The notes below the pieces were generated by a model. The model was not told the origin of the DNA. It worked only from the letters and a program-made list of their open reading frames with translations, and made no database searches. The position numbers and the translations under genes were made by a program. Shown here piece by piece: positions 1-8,969 of a DNA stretch of 64,000 bases (positions are counted from its first letter, which is position 1; each line of letters opens with the position of its first letter). This stretch comes from Mycolicibacterium duvalii. Lineage in GTDB: Bacteria > Actinomycetota > Actinomycetes > Mycobacteriales > Mycobacteriaceae. Where the stretch lies: positions 5,394,001-5,458,000 of the forward strand of contig NZ_AP022563.1 in NCBI RefSeq assembly GCF_010726645.1. Direction: 5' to 3'.

Positions 1-467
1 TGGCCGTCGACCCGCGCCCGCCGGCCGGGGATGTCGACCTCCAACGGGCCGACCGCGATGGTCTCTGACGAGAAGGTCGCGGTGGACCCGCGCCGGCGCA
101 GCAGCGCCTTGACCCGGGCCACCAGCTCGGCCAGCACGAAGGGCTTGACCAGGTAGTCGTCGGCGCCGGCTTCCAGCCCGGCCACCCGGTCGTCGACCGA
201 GGACCGCGCCGAGAGCACACAAACCGGCACGTCGTTGTCCATCGCGCGCAGCGCGGTCACCACCGACACGCCGTCGAGGACGGGCATGTTGATGTCCAGC
301 ACGATCGCATCGGGCTTGGTCTCGGTGGCGCTGCGCAGCGCCTCGGCGCCGTCGACCGCGGTGGACACCTCGAACCCGGACAGCCGAAGCCCGCGCTCGA
401 GCGAGGCGAGCACGTCGGGATCGTCGTCGACCACGAGCACCCGGGGTGAACCCACACCACTGTCCAT
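1..467 (-). CDS. prrA: PrrA two-component response regulator, 5' part (runs off the window)
   Basis: This is the N-terminal part of the DNA-binding response regulator partnered with the PrrB sensor kinase. The visible residues contain the receiver domain: an acidic triad near residues 16-18 (VLVVDDDPDVL), the phosphoacceptor Asp in IVLDINMPVLDG, and the conserved Lys in DDYLVKPF. The start of the OmpR-type winged-helix part follows. The text matches my memory of M. tuberculosis PrrA almost residue for residue. The ATG at 467 is the only good in-frame start. The C-terminal DNA-binding domain lies beyond base 1. It is divergent from the ABC exporter at 665. PrrA is known as a near-essential global regulator of respiration and lipid metabolism in mycobacteria; that role is from the literature, not from this sequence. 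Confidence 0.95.
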   Translation of the reverse strand, partial: MDSGVGSPRVLVVDDDPDVLASLERGLRLSGFEVSTAVDGAEALRSATETKPDAIVLDINMPVLDGVSVVTALRAMDNDVPVCVLSARSSVDDRVAGLEAGADDYLVKPFVLAELVARVKALLRRRGSTATFSSETIAVGPLEVDIPGRRARVDG

Positions 468-627
468 GCACGCAATCTTGCCTGATGCGGGGTCCCTGCT
501 GGGGGACGTGGTCGGGCCGATTTCGGCGCCCCGGGCGCGGGCGGGGCCGTCCGCCGGTATCCGCCACCAGACGGTTTCCCGCCCCGAGCGGGTACTCCGT
601 CGATCGGCATGCTGACCGGGGAAGGCT

Positions 628-658
628 TTGACCTGACCCTTTGTTGAGGTTCTACGGT
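628..658 (+). promoter_or_regulatory. Possible promoter for the ABC exporter at 665, leaderless
   Basis: TTGACC at 628-633 resembles a -35 box and TACGGT at 653-658 fits the mycobacterial TANNNT -10 element, 19 bases apart. Transcription would begin about 7 bases after the -10, close to the ATG at 665, so the mRNA may be leaderless. No convincing Shine-Dalgarno sequence precedes that ATG, which agrees. This is inferred from motif matching only. Confidence 0.35.
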
Positions 659-664
659 GAAAAC

Positions 665-2647
665 ATGAGCTTGGAAACGGTGGCTAGGCAGTCTTTGTAC
701 CGCCAGACCCACGCGCGTGGTGGCGATCTGCACTCGGTGGTGGATCGTCGCCTGCTGGTCCGCATCTGGCGCTTCGCCGGGCGGCACCATCGCCGACTGG
801 CCGTCTTTCTGACGGTGAGCGTGCTCAGCGCCGTGCTGACGGTCGCCACGCCCCTGCTCGCCGGCCGGGTGGTCGACGAGATCACCGGTCCCGGCAGCAC
901 CGCAGTCGTGGTCGGGCTGGCTGCGGTGATCGCCGGCGTCGCGCTCGCGGAGGCGGTGCTGGCGCTGGTCACGCGCTGGCTGTCGTCGACGATCGGCGAA
1001 GGCCTGATCCTGGATCTGCGCACGGCGGTCTTCGACCACGTGCAGCGCATGCCGGTCGCGTTCTTCACCCGCACCCGGACCGGTGCGCTGGTCAGCCGGC
1101 TCGGCAACGACGTGATGGGGGCGCAGCGCGCATTCTCCGACACCCTGTCCGGCGTGGTCGCCAACCTGGTGACGCTGACCTTGACGCTGGCGGTGATGCT
1201 GAGCATCTCGTGGCAGATCACGCTGCTGTCGCTGGCCCTGCTGCCGCTGTTCCTGGTCCCGGCGCGGCGGATCGGCACCGCGATGGCGGCGCTGTCGCGC
1301 GAGGCGTCCGTGCACAACGCGACGATGAACACCCAGATGACCGAGCGGTTCTCGGCGCCCGGCGCCACCCTGGTGAAGTTGTTCGGCGACCCGGCCTCCG
1401 AGTCCCGCGAGTTCGAGACGCGAGCGGGACGGGTCCGCGACATCGGCGTGCGCACGGCGATGCTGCAGTCGACGTTCATGAATTCGCTGACGCTGATGTC
1501 AGCGTTGGCGCTGGCGCTGGTCTACGGGCTCGGTGGGGCGCTGGCGCTGGGCGGGCAACTGCAGGCCGGCGCGATCGTTGCGCTGGCCCTGCTGCTGACC
1601 CGGCTGTACGCGCCGCTGACCGCGCTGGCCAACGCGCGCGTGGAGATCGCCAGCGCGCTGGTCAGTTTCGAGCGGGTCTTCGAAGTGCTCGACCTGGTGC
1701 CGCTGATCCGGGAGAGCCCGGAGGCGACCGCGATTCCCGGCGGACCCGTGCACGTCGAGTTCGACGACGTCCACTTCTCCTACCCGGCGGCGGACAAGGT
1801 GTCGCTGGCATCGCTGGAGGAGGTCGCCGAACTGGACGACCGCGGCGGCGAGGAGGTGCTGCACGGCATCTCGTTCACCGCGCGGCCCGGGCAGATGGTG
1901 GCGCTGGTCGGGTCGTCGGGCGCGGGCAAGTCGACGATCGCGTCGCTGCTGGCCCGCCTGTATGACGTCGGCCGCGATGACGGCGCGGTGCGGCTCAACG
2001 GCCTGGACCTGCGGGACGCGACGTTCGCGTCGCTGAAGGCCACCGTCGGCGTCGTCACCCAGGACGGTCACCTGTTCCACGAATCGATCCGCTCGAATCT
2101 GTTGCTGGCCGCTCCCGATGCGACGGATGAGCAGGTGTGGGAGGCGCTGCGCCGGGCTCGGCTCGATGACGTCGTCGAGACGATGCCCGACGGACTGGAC
2201 ACGGTCGTGGGTGAACGTGGGTACCGGCTCTCCGGCGGACAGCGTCAGCGGCTGACGATCGCGCGGCTTCTGCTCGCGTCGCCGCGGGTGGTGGTGCTCG
2301 ACGAGGCGACGGCATCGCTGGACTCCGAGTCCGAAGCCGCGGTGCAGCAGGCCCTCACCGAGGCGCTGGCCGGTCGGACGTCGCTGGTCATCGCGCACCG
2401 GCTTTCGACGGTGCGCGCCGCCGACGTGATCCTGGTCGTCGAGGACGGCCGCATCGTCGAGCGTGGCACCCACACCGAGTTGCTGGCCCGCAGCGGCCGC
2501 TACGCCGAGCTGTACCGCACCCAGTTCGGCACCGACCGCCGGCAGTGCGGCACCCGCGGTCCGCAGCCCGGCTGCTGTGCCCGGAACGGGTTGTCGGCCG
2601 AGCAGATATCCGCTTGCGCCCAGTGGGAAGATCTTGTCGGTGGATGA
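665..2647 (+). CDS. ABC exporter, fused permease-ATPase (half-transporter)
   Basis: A 660-residue half-transporter of the ABCB/MsbA type. The first ~330 residues form a transmembrane domain and the rest is the nucleotide-binding domain. Walker A is GSSGAGKST, the signature is LSGGQRQRL, Walker B with catalytic Glu is VVVLDEATASLD, and the switch His is in VIAHRLST. The ATPase site is therefore complete and the protein could homodimerise. An insert (around SLASLEEVAELDDRGG) lies between the A-loop and Walker A. The C-terminal ~40 residues after the ATPase domain are cysteine-containing and unlike the usual family end. The ATG at 665 was chosen over an in-frame TTG at 641 because of the possible promoter just upstream. 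It overlaps the next exporter gene by 8 bases. The substrate is not evident. Confidence 0.88.
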   Translation: MSLETVARQSLYRQTHARGGDLHSVVDRRLLVRIWRFAGRHHRRLAVFLTVSVLSAVLTVATPLLAGRVVDEITGPGSTAVVVGLAAVIAGVALAEAVLALVTRWLSSTIGEGLILDLRTAVFDHVQRMPVAFFTRTRTGALVSRLGNDVMGAQRAFSDTLSGVVANLVTLTLTLAVMLSISWQITLLSLALLPLFLVPARRIGTAMAALSREASVHNATMNTQMTERFSAPGATLVKLFGDPASESREFETRAGRVRDIGVRTAMLQSTFMNSLTLMSALALALVYGLGGALALGGQLQAGAIVALALLLTRLYAPLTALANARVEIASALVSFERVFEVLDLVPLIRESPEATAIPGGPVHVEFDDVHFSYPAADKVSLASLEEVAELDDRGGEEVLHGISFTARPGQMVALVGSSGAGKSTIASLLARLYDVGRDDGAVRLNGLDLRDATFASLKATVGVVTQDGHLFHESIRSNLLLAAPDATDEQVWEALRRARLDDVVETMPDGLDTVVGERGYRLSGGQRQRLTIARLLLASPRVVVLDEATASLDSESEAAVQQALTEALAGRTSLVIAHRLSTVRAADVILVVEDGRIVERGTHTELLARSGRYAELYRTQFGTDRRQCGTRGPQPGCCARNGLSAEQISACAQWEDLVGG

Positions 2648-4526
2648 CTCTCGGGCCACCGCGCTGCGCGCGGCACCGGCGATTGCGCCGCCGCGGAACC
2701 GGCCGAGGGCCAGCTCGGATCTGTGGCGGCTGTTGCCGTACCTGATGCCCTACCGGGTGCGCTGGATCGCGATGTTCGTCGTCGCGTTGGCCAGCCTGTC
2801 CGCGACCATCGCGATCCCGCTGATGACCAAAGCCGTCATCGACGGACCGGTCCGCAGCGCCGATCAGCAGGGACTGTGGTTGCTCGGTTCGGCCGCGTTG
2901 GGCATCGGCTGCGCAGAAGCGGTGTTGTGGTTCATCCGGCGCTGGCTGATCGCGCGCGCGACGATGGGCGTCGAGGCCGACATCCGCAAGGATCTCTACG
3001 CGAAGCTGCAGATTCTGCCGATGTCTTTCCACGGCCGCTGGGACTCCGGGCAGCTGCTGTCGCGAATCATGAACGATCTGGGCACCATTCGCCGCTTCAT
3101 GTCGTTCGGCCTGCTGTTCCTGCTACTGAATGTCCTGCAGATCACCGTGGTGACCGCGATCCTGCTCGTGCTGTACTGGCCGCTCGGCGTGGTGGTCGGC
3201 CTGTCGATCCTGCCGATCACGGCGACGGTGTTGCACTTCCAGCGCGAGTACACCCGGCTGTCGCGGCTCGCGCAGGACCAGGCCGGGCACGTCGCCACCC
3301 ACGTCGAGGAAGCCGCCCACGGACTGCGGGTGGTCAAGTCCTTCGGCCGCGAAGACCACATCTACCGGCGCTTCGACGATCAACTCACCGGCCTCTACGA
3401 CACCCAGGTCAGCCGGGTCGCGGTGTCGGCCAAATTCTGGACACTGCTGGAGATCATCCCGAACCTGACCCTGATCGTCGTGCTCGGCTTCGGCGCGTAT
3501 GCGGCCGGCCACGGCCAGGTGACCATGGGCACCCTGGTCGCCTTCATCACGATGATGCTGTCGCTGGTGTGGCCGATCGCGTCGCTGGGCTTCCTGCTCT
3601 CGATGACCCAGGAGGCGTTCACCGCCGCCAACCGGATCACCGAGATCTTCGACGCCCCCACCGATATCACCGACGGCCCGCGGGACCTGACTCCGCGGCG
3701 GGGCCGGCTCGAGTTGGTCGGCGTCGGCTTCCGGTTCCCGGGGTCGGCGTCCGGCGGGCCGGACAAATGGGCGCCGTCCGGCGGGCCGGACAAATCTGCC
3801 GAGAACTGGGCGCTGAGGAACGTCACGGTGACCGTCGAGCCGGGAGAGACCTTGGCGCTGGTCGGAGCGACCGGGTCTGGCAAGTCGGTGTTGGTGGGCC
3901 TGTTGTCGCGGCTCTACGACGTCACCGAGGGTGAGATCCGTATCGACGCCCAGGACATCCGCGAGCTGTCGGTCGACGCGCTGCGGCGCACGGTGGCCAC
4001 CGCGTTCGAGGACCCGACGCTGTTCTCGATGTCGGTGGCCGAGAACCTGCGCCTGGGCCGTCCCGACGCGTCCGAGGCCGATCTGCGCCAGGCCGTCGAG
4101 GTGGCGGCTGCGCAGTTCGTCTACGACCTGCCGTTCGGGTTGGACACCCGCATCGGAGAGCAGGGCATGAGCCTGTCGGGCGGTCAGCGGCAACGTCTTT
4201 CGCTGGCCCGGGCGATCCTCGCCCAGCCCAGGATCCTGGTGCTCGACGACACCCTGTCGGCGCTCGATGTGCACACCGAGGCGGAGGTCGAGGAGGCTCT
4301 GCGCCGCGTCCTGCACGACGTGACGGGCATCGTGGTGGCCCACCGCGCATCCACGGTGCTGTTGGCCGACCGCGTGGCGCTGCTGCAGAACGGCACCATC
4401 ACCCATGTCGGGACGCACGCCGAACTGCTGGCGGGGGTGCCGGAGTACCGCTACCTGCTGGCTGCCGACGAGGGCCGTGACGACGGCACCGGGCTGCCGC
4501 TCGAAACCGCGGAGAACCTCCGATGA
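2640..4526 (+). CDS. ABC exporter subunit with degenerate ATPase site
   Basis: A ~628-residue permease-ATPase fusion with six predicted helices from about residue 35. Walker A is GATGSGKSV and the signature is LSGGQRQRL, but the residue after Walker B is Asp (ILVLDDTLSALD) instead of the catalytic Glu. The Q-loop region is also unusual (FEDPTLFS). A His is present in VVAHRAST. Such a degenerate site is typical of one half of heterodimeric exporters, so the partner is probably the next gene, whose start overlaps this stop as ATGA. The start is uncertain: GTG at 2640 is taken (GGAAG upstream), while TTG at 2634 is possible. An internal 27-base tandem repeat (3749-3795) adds a Gly-Pro-Asp-Lys duplication before Walker A. 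Confidence 0.88.
   Translation: MDDSRATALRAAPAIAPPRNRPRASSDLWRLLPYLMPYRVRWIAMFVVALASLSATIAIPLMTKAVIDGPVRSADQQGLWLLGSAALGIGCAEAVLWFIRRWLIARATMGVEADIRKDLYAKLQILPMSFHGRWDSGQLLSRIMNDLGTIRRFMSFGLLFLLLNVLQITVVTAILLVLYWPLGVVVGLSILPITATVLHFQREYTRLSRLAQDQAGHVATHVEEAAHGLRVVKSFGREDHIYRRFDDQLTGLYDTQVSRVAVSAKFWTLLEIIPNLTLIVVLGFGAYAAGHGQVTMGTLVAFITMMLSLVWPIASLGFLLSMTQEAFTAANRITEIFDAPTDITDGPRDLTPRRGRLELVGVGFRFPGSASGGPDKWAPSGGPDKSAENWALRNVTVTVEPGETLALVGATGSGKSVLVGLLSRLYDVTEGEIRIDAQDIRELSVDALRRTVATAFEDPTLFSMSVAENLRLGRPDASEADLRQAVEVAAAQFVYDLPFGLDTRIGEQGMSLSGGQRQRLSLARAILAQPRILVLDDTLSALDVHTEAEVEEALRRVLHDVTGIVVAHRASTVLLADRVALLQNGTITHVGTHAELLAGVPEYRYLLAADEGRDDGTGLPLETAENLR
3749..3795 (+). repeat. In-frame tandem repeat (27-base unit) inside the ABC exporter ATPase domain
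   Basis: Twenty identical bases occur at 3749-3768 and 3776-3795, offset by 27 bases. The repeat encodes two copies of SGGPDK separated by WAP, located between the A-loop region (GFRFPG) and the strand before Walker A. The length keeps the reading frame. It looks like a recent slippage or duplication in a surface loop. Confidence 0.8.
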
Positions 4527-6340
4527 CCGCGCACGACTGGCGCGGCCGCTTCGACGAACACGCCGATCTGCCGATCGACGAGAGCGTGCCGCGCCGCCGG
4601 GAGGCGCGCGCCCTGCTGGGTGCATTGCTGAGGCCCTACCGCTGGAGCGTGGCCCTGCTCGCGGTCGTGGTGGTGGTGGAAAATGCTGCGCGACTGTCGG
4701 TTCCGCTGCTGGTGCAGCGGGGCATCGACCGCGGCATCCCGCCGCTGCTCGAGGGCGGCTCGGCGCAGACGTTGATGACGATCGTCGCCGCCCTGGCCGC
4801 GGTGGTCGTCATCCAGGCGGTCAGCCGGATGTTCTTCCTGCGCCGCTCGGGGCGCATCGGGCAGAGGGTGCTGCTCGAACTGCGCCGCAGGCTGTTCCGC
4901 CACTTCGCCCGCCTGGACATCGCCTTCCACGACCGCTACACCTCGGGGCGGGTGGTCAGCCGTTCGACCAATGACGTCGAGGCGATCCAGGACATGCTCG
5001 AAACCGGTTTCGACAGCCTGATCACCGCGGTGCTGACGTTGTTCGGCACCGCGGTCCTGCTGGTGGTTCTCGACGTCAAGCTCGGGCTGATGTGCCTGGC
5101 GGCGTTCCCGGTGCTGATGCTGCTGGTGGCCTGGTTCCACCGGGAGTCGTCGAAGACCTACCGCGAGGTCCGCGAGAGCGCCGCGCTGGTGATCGTGCAG
5201 TTCGTCGAGACGATGACCGGCATCAAGGCGGTGCAGGCGTATCGGCGCGAGCCGCGCAACCAGGAGATCTTCGAGGACCTCGCCGACCGGTACCGCGCCA
5301 TCAACGAGCGCACGTTCCAGCTGTTGGCGGTGTTCATGCCCGGCGTGAAGCTCGTCGGCAACCTGACCACCGGGGTGGTGCTGCTCTACGGCGGCTACCG
5401 GGTGCTGCACGGCGAGATGACCATCGGCACCCTGACCGCCTTCCTGCTGTATCTGCGGATGTTCTTCGAGCCGATGCAGGAGATCTCGCAGTTCTTCAAC
5501 ACCTTCCAGTCGGCCGCGTCGGCGCTGGAGAAGTTGGCCGGCGTGCTGGCCCGCCGGCCCGCGATCGCCGACCCGGCGCGACCGGCCGAGTTGACCCGCG
5601 TCGGTGGTGAGATCGCTTTCCGCGACGTGCGTTTCGAGTACACCCCGGGCCGTCCGGTGCTGCCGGACCTGAACCTGGAGGTGCCGGCCGGGCAGACGGT
5701 GGCGCTGGTGGGCACCACCGGTGCGGGCAAGACGACGATCGCCAAGCTGGTCACCCGGTTCTACGACCCGGTGGCCGGCGTGATCACCCTCGACGGCGTG
5801 GATCTGCGCGACATCACGCAGCCCGAGCTGCGCCGGCACGTCATCATGGTGACCCAGGAGAACTTCATGTTCGGCGGCACCGTCGCCGACAACATCCGGT
5901 TCGGCCGGCCCGACGCGTCCGACGACGAAGTCCGCGCCGCCGCCGAAGCGGTCGGCGCCCAGGCGTTCATCGAGGCGCTGCCTGACGGCTACGACACCGA
6001 TGTGGCCAAGCGCGGCGGCCGGTTGTCGGCCGGGCAACGCCAACTGGTCGCGTTCGCCCGCGCCTTCCTGGCCGATCCCGCGGTGCTGATCCTCGACGAG
6101 GCGACGTCGTCGCTAGACATCCCGAGCGAGCGGATGGTGCAGCGCGCGCTGGAGACCGTGTTGGCCGACCGGACGGCGCTGGTGATCGCGCACCGGCTCT
6201 CGACGGTGCAGATCGCCGATCGGGTGCTGGTGCTCGAGCACGGCCGCATCGTCGAGGACGGCCCGCCCGGCGAATTGATCAGCCGCGACGGCGGTCACTA
6301 TGCGGCGCTGCACCGTTCCTGGATGGAATCGCTGGCCTGA
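4523..6340 (+). CDS. ABC exporter subunit with canonical ATPase site
   Basis: A 605-residue ABCB-type half-transporter. The membrane domain starts near residue 40 (WSVALLAVVVVVENAARL). The ATPase domain has Walker A GTTGAGKTT, a signature with one change (LSAGQRQLV), Walker B plus Glu (VLILDEATSSLD) and switch His (VIAHRLST). It begins with an ATGA overlap on the preceding gene, whose own ATPase site is degenerate. The two most likely form a heterodimeric exporter in which this subunit supplies the catalytic Glu. The gene ends 2 bases from the convergent LuxR-type gene. The substrate is unknown; drugs or lipids are usual for the family. Confidence 0.9.
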   Translation: MTAHDWRGRFDEHADLPIDESVPRRREARALLGALLRPYRWSVALLAVVVVVENAARLSVPLLVQRGIDRGIPPLLEGGSAQTLMTIVAALAAVVVIQAVSRMFFLRRSGRIGQRVLLELRRRLFRHFARLDIAFHDRYTSGRVVSRSTNDVEAIQDMLETGFDSLITAVLTLFGTAVLLVVLDVKLGLMCLAAFPVLMLLVAWFHRESSKTYREVRESAALVIVQFVETMTGIKAVQAYRREPRNQEIFEDLADRYRAINERTFQLLAVFMPGVKLVGNLTTGVVLLYGGYRVLHGEMTIGTLTAFLLYLRMFFEPMQEISQFFNTFQSAASALEKLAGVLARRPAIADPARPAELTRVGGEIAFRDVRFEYTPGRPVLPDLNLEVPAGQTVALVGTTGAGKTTIAKLVTRFYDPVAGVITLDGVDLRDITQPELRRHVIMVTQENFMFGGTVADNIRFGRPDASDDEVRAAAEAVGAQAFIEALPDGYDTDVAKRGGRLSAGQRQLVAFARAFLADPAVLILDEATSSLDIPSERMVQRALETVLADRTALVIAHRLSTVQIADRVLVLEHGRIVEDGPPGELISRDGGHYAALHRSWMESLA

Positions 6341-6341
6341 C

Positions 6342-7187
6342 CTACGGGAGCAGGCCGGCCCGGCGCGCCTTGGACACCGACTCGTACCTCGTCGACGCGC
6401 CGAGCTTGCCTGCCGCGCTGCGCAGGTAGGCCTTGACCGTCTCGGGCTTCAGCGAAAGACGCTGAGCCGCCTCGCTGTTGGTGCAGCCGAGGGCCACCTG
6501 GGCCAGCACGTCGAGTTCGCGGGACGTCAACGACGCGGTGTCTGCCGTGGTGCCGGTCAGCGCTTGGGCCAACCGGTCGGCCATGGCGCGCAACTGCTCC
6601 TGCAACGGCGACGGCGACGCGGCGGCCAGATGACGCAGTTCGGCGTGCACCTCGCGGATCTGCTCGGCCCCGGCGGCGACGCCACCGGTGGTGGTGTGCG
6701 TCTCGTGCAGCCGCATCCGGCGGTCGACCTCGTCGCGGATGCGCAGTTCCTCGCCCAGCGATCGCGCGACCGCGACCATCCGGTCGGCGGTCCGCCCGCC
6801 GAACGGTGCGCTGGAGCGGTGCGCGCCGTAGAGCACCGCGCGCGTGCGCCCGTCGACGAGGACAGGCACCGCGAGCACCGCGCGGATGCCCTCGGAGAGC
6901 ACCGGGCCGTCGTAGTCGTGGGTGATCGACACGGCGTGCCGGTAGTCGGCCACCGACATCGGCCGGCCCGCCACCATCGTCGCGCCGCCGAGCCCCGAGC
7001 TCGGCTGCACCGCCAGCCCGCGCAGGTTGCCGGTGCGGGTGCCCACGAACTCGGTCAGCAGCAGGGTGTCGTCGTAGACCGGGCCGCCGAACAGGATCGG
7101 CACCTCCCCGAGCGCCGCGAGGTCGCGCAGCGCGGCCCGGACGGCGTCGCCGTCGCGCGGGCGCAGCAGGGTCGGCGGCATCGACAT
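6342..7187 (-). CDS. GAF-type sensor plus LuxR-type transcriptional regulator
   Basis: A 281-residue one-component regulator. The N-terminal ~170 residues resemble a GAF-like ligand-sensing domain (IRAVLAVPVLVDGRTRAVLY). The C-terminal ~60 residues are a LuxR/GerE helix-turn-helix (LTSRELDVLAQVALGCTNSE, then LKPETVKAYLRSAAGKLG). It is divergent from the acyl-CoA synthetase gene at 7247, with an imperfect inverted repeat in the 59-base gap. By arrangement it probably controls that gene, perhaps in response to an acyl or CoA-linked metabolite (inference). The start ATG at 7187 precedes MSMPPTLL; a second ATG at 7181 is possible. Confidence 0.82.
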   Translation of the reverse strand: MSMPPTLLRPRDGDAVRAALRDLAALGEVPILFGGPVYDDTLLLTEFVGTRTGNLRGLAVQPSSGLGGATMVAGRPMSVADYRHAVSITHDYDGPVLSEGIRAVLAVPVLVDGRTRAVLYGAHRSSAPFGGRTADRMVAVARSLGEELRIRDEVDRRMRLHETHTTTGGVAAGAEQIREVHAELRHLAAASPSPLQEQLRAMADRLAQALTGTTADTASLTSRELDVLAQVALGCTNSEAAQRLSLKPETVKAYLRSAAGKLGASTRYESVSKARRAGLLP

Positions 7188-7193
7188 CGGACA

Positions 7194-7211
7194 TACCCTC
7201 TTCCGGGGGTA
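7194..7211. promoter_or_regulatory. Possible operator between the LuxR-type gene and the acyl-CoA synthetase gene
   Basis: An imperfect inverted repeat with arms TACCC and GGGTA lies in the divergent intergenic region, just upstream of both genes. It is a plausible binding site for the LuxR-type protein. The match is short, so this is only a suggestion. Confidence 0.25.
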
Positions 7212-7246
7212 GTGGACGGGCGAGTGTGACCCCGATCCTATTGATC

Positions 7247-8968
7247 GTGACGACGAATGCCGAGAAGTATCGTGCCGCGCGCGACCAATTGGTCAATGTG
7301 CTCACCGACTACGACAAGGCGGTCGCGAAGTTCGAGTGGCCGAAGGTGACGGGCACGTTCAACTGGGCCACCGACTGGTTCGACGTGATCGCAGGTCAGC
7401 ACTGCTCCGCGGACAACGTCGAGTACCGAAATCAGCGCACTGCGCTGTGGATCGTCGAGGAAGACGGCACCGAGACCAAGGCATCGTTCGCCGAGCTGGC
7501 GCACCGCTCCGACCAGGTGGCCACGTGGCTGCGGCGGGTCGGAGTACGCCGCGGCGACCGCGTCATCCTGATGCTGGGCAACCAGATCGAGCTGTGGGAA
7601 GCGATGCTGGCCGTGGCGAAGCTGGGCGCGGTCATCATGCCCACCACCTGCGCGCTGGGACCCGACGACGTGGCCGACCGGATCCGGCGGGGACGCGCCC
7701 GCTTCGTGATCGCCAACGCTGCCGACGCGGCGAAGTTCGACGGCCTCGCAGGGAGCTTCATCGGCATCGTCGTCGGTGCACCGGTGCCGGGCTGGCAGTC
7801 CTACGCCGACGCGGCCGCGACCGAACCTGCCGGCCCGTTCGTCCCGGACACCCGGACGTCGGACCCGCTGCTGATCTACTTCACCTCCGGCACCACGAGC
7901 AAACCCAAACTGGTGGAGCATTCCCAGATCAGCTATCCGGTGGGCCACCTGAGCACCATGGCGTGGATCGGGGTGCGTCCCGGCGACGTGCACCTGGCGA
8001 TCAGCTCCCCGGGCTGGGCCAAGCACGCGTGGAGTTGCTTCTTCGCGCCGTGGATCGCCGAGGCCACCATCTTCGTCTACAACTACGCGCGGTTCGACGC
8101 CGCGGCGCTGCTGCACCAACTGCGCCGGGCCGGCGTCAGCACCTTCTGCGCGCCGCCGACGGTGTGGCGCATGCTGATCCAGGCCGACCTCGGTGAGCGT
8201 CCCGCGCAGTTGCGCGAGATCCTCGGGGCCGGAGAACCGCTGAACCCCGACGTGATCGCGCAGGTGGAGCGGGCGTGGGGGCTGACCATCCGCGACGGGT
8301 TCGGTCAGACCGAGACCACATTGCAGGTCGGCAACACTCCCGGCCAGCCGGTCAAGCCGGGGTCGATGGGGCGACCGATGCCCGGCGTGCCCGTGGTCCT
8401 GGTCGACCCGCTCACCGGCGTGCCCGGCGACGAAGGTGAGATCTGCCTGGACCTGAGCGCGGCACCACCGAACCTGATGAGCGGATATGTCGACGACGGC
8501 AAGCGCAACGCGATGGTGATGCGCGACGGGTACTACCACACCGGCGACGTCGCGACCCGCGACGCCGACGGCTACATCACCTACGTCGGCCGCACCGACG
8601 ACGTGTTCAAGTCCTCGGACTACAAGGTGTCGCCGTTCGAGTTGGAGAGCGTGTTGATCGAGCACCCCGCGGTGGTCGAGGCGGCCGTGGTGCCCCAGCC
8701 CGACGACACCCGGCTGGCGGTGCCCAAGGCGTACGTGGCGTTGGCCGACGGCTGGGCCGCCGACGAGCAGACCGCCCGCTCGATCTTCGAGTACAGCCGG
8801 GCGCATCTGGCGCCGTATCTGAAGGTGCGTCGGATCGAGTTCCACGAGCTGCCGAAGACCATCTCGGGCAAGATCCGCCGCGTCGATCTGCGTCGCCGGG
8901 AGGAGGACGCGCACGCCTCCGGCGCGGCGATCCCGACGGAGTACCGCTACGAGGATCTGATCGGCTGA
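7247..8968 (+). CDS. AMP-forming acyl-CoA synthetase (acetyl-CoA synthetase-like)
   Basis: A ~573-residue ANL-superfamily enzyme that activates a carboxylic acid to its CoA thioester via an acyl-adenylate. Motifs: the P-loop-like YFTSGTTSKPKLVEHS near residue 210, the adenylate-binding DGFGQTETT near 350, YHTGDVATRDADGYITYVGR near 430, and the catalytic Lys in KTISGKIRR near the end. The N-terminus (NAEKYRAARDQLV) resembles medium-chain or acetyl-CoA synthetase-like enzymes rather than FadD long-chain ligases. The GTG at 7247 was chosen because the family-like sequence begins there; GTG at 7226 would add seven residues. The substrate is not predictable. It is divergent from a LuxR-type regulator that may control it. 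Confidence 0.88.
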   Translation: MTTNAEKYRAARDQLVNVLTDYDKAVAKFEWPKVTGTFNWATDWFDVIAGQHCSADNVEYRNQRTALWIVEEDGTETKASFAELAHRSDQVATWLRRVGVRRGDRVILMLGNQIELWEAMLAVAKLGAVIMPTTCALGPDDVADRIRRGRARFVIANAADAAKFDGLAGSFIGIVVGAPVPGWQSYADAAATEPAGPFVPDTRTSDPLLIYFTSGTTSKPKLVEHSQISYPVGHLSTMAWIGVRPGDVHLAISSPGWAKHAWSCFFAPWIAEATIFVYNYARFDAAALLHQLRRAGVSTFCAPPTVWRMLIQADLGERPAQLREILGAGEPLNPDVIAQVERAWGLTIRDGFGQTETTLQVGNTPGQPVKPGSMGRPMPGVPVVLVDPLTGVPGDEGEICLDLSAAPPNLMSGYVDDGKRNAMVMRDGYYHTGDVATRDADGYITYVGRTDDVFKSSDYKVSPFELESVLIEHPAVVEAAVVPQPDDTRLAVPKAYVALADGWAADEQTARSIFEYSRAHLAPYLKVRRIEFHELPKTISGKIRRVDLRRREEDAHASGAAIPTEYRYEDLIG

Positions 8969-8969
8969 A

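Noticed and set aside
4451..6043. A 530-codon minus-strand open frame opposite the third ABC exporter
   Set aside because: It has low-complexity His/Gln/Arg composition and is fully explained as the shadow of a gene with intact Walker and signature motifs.
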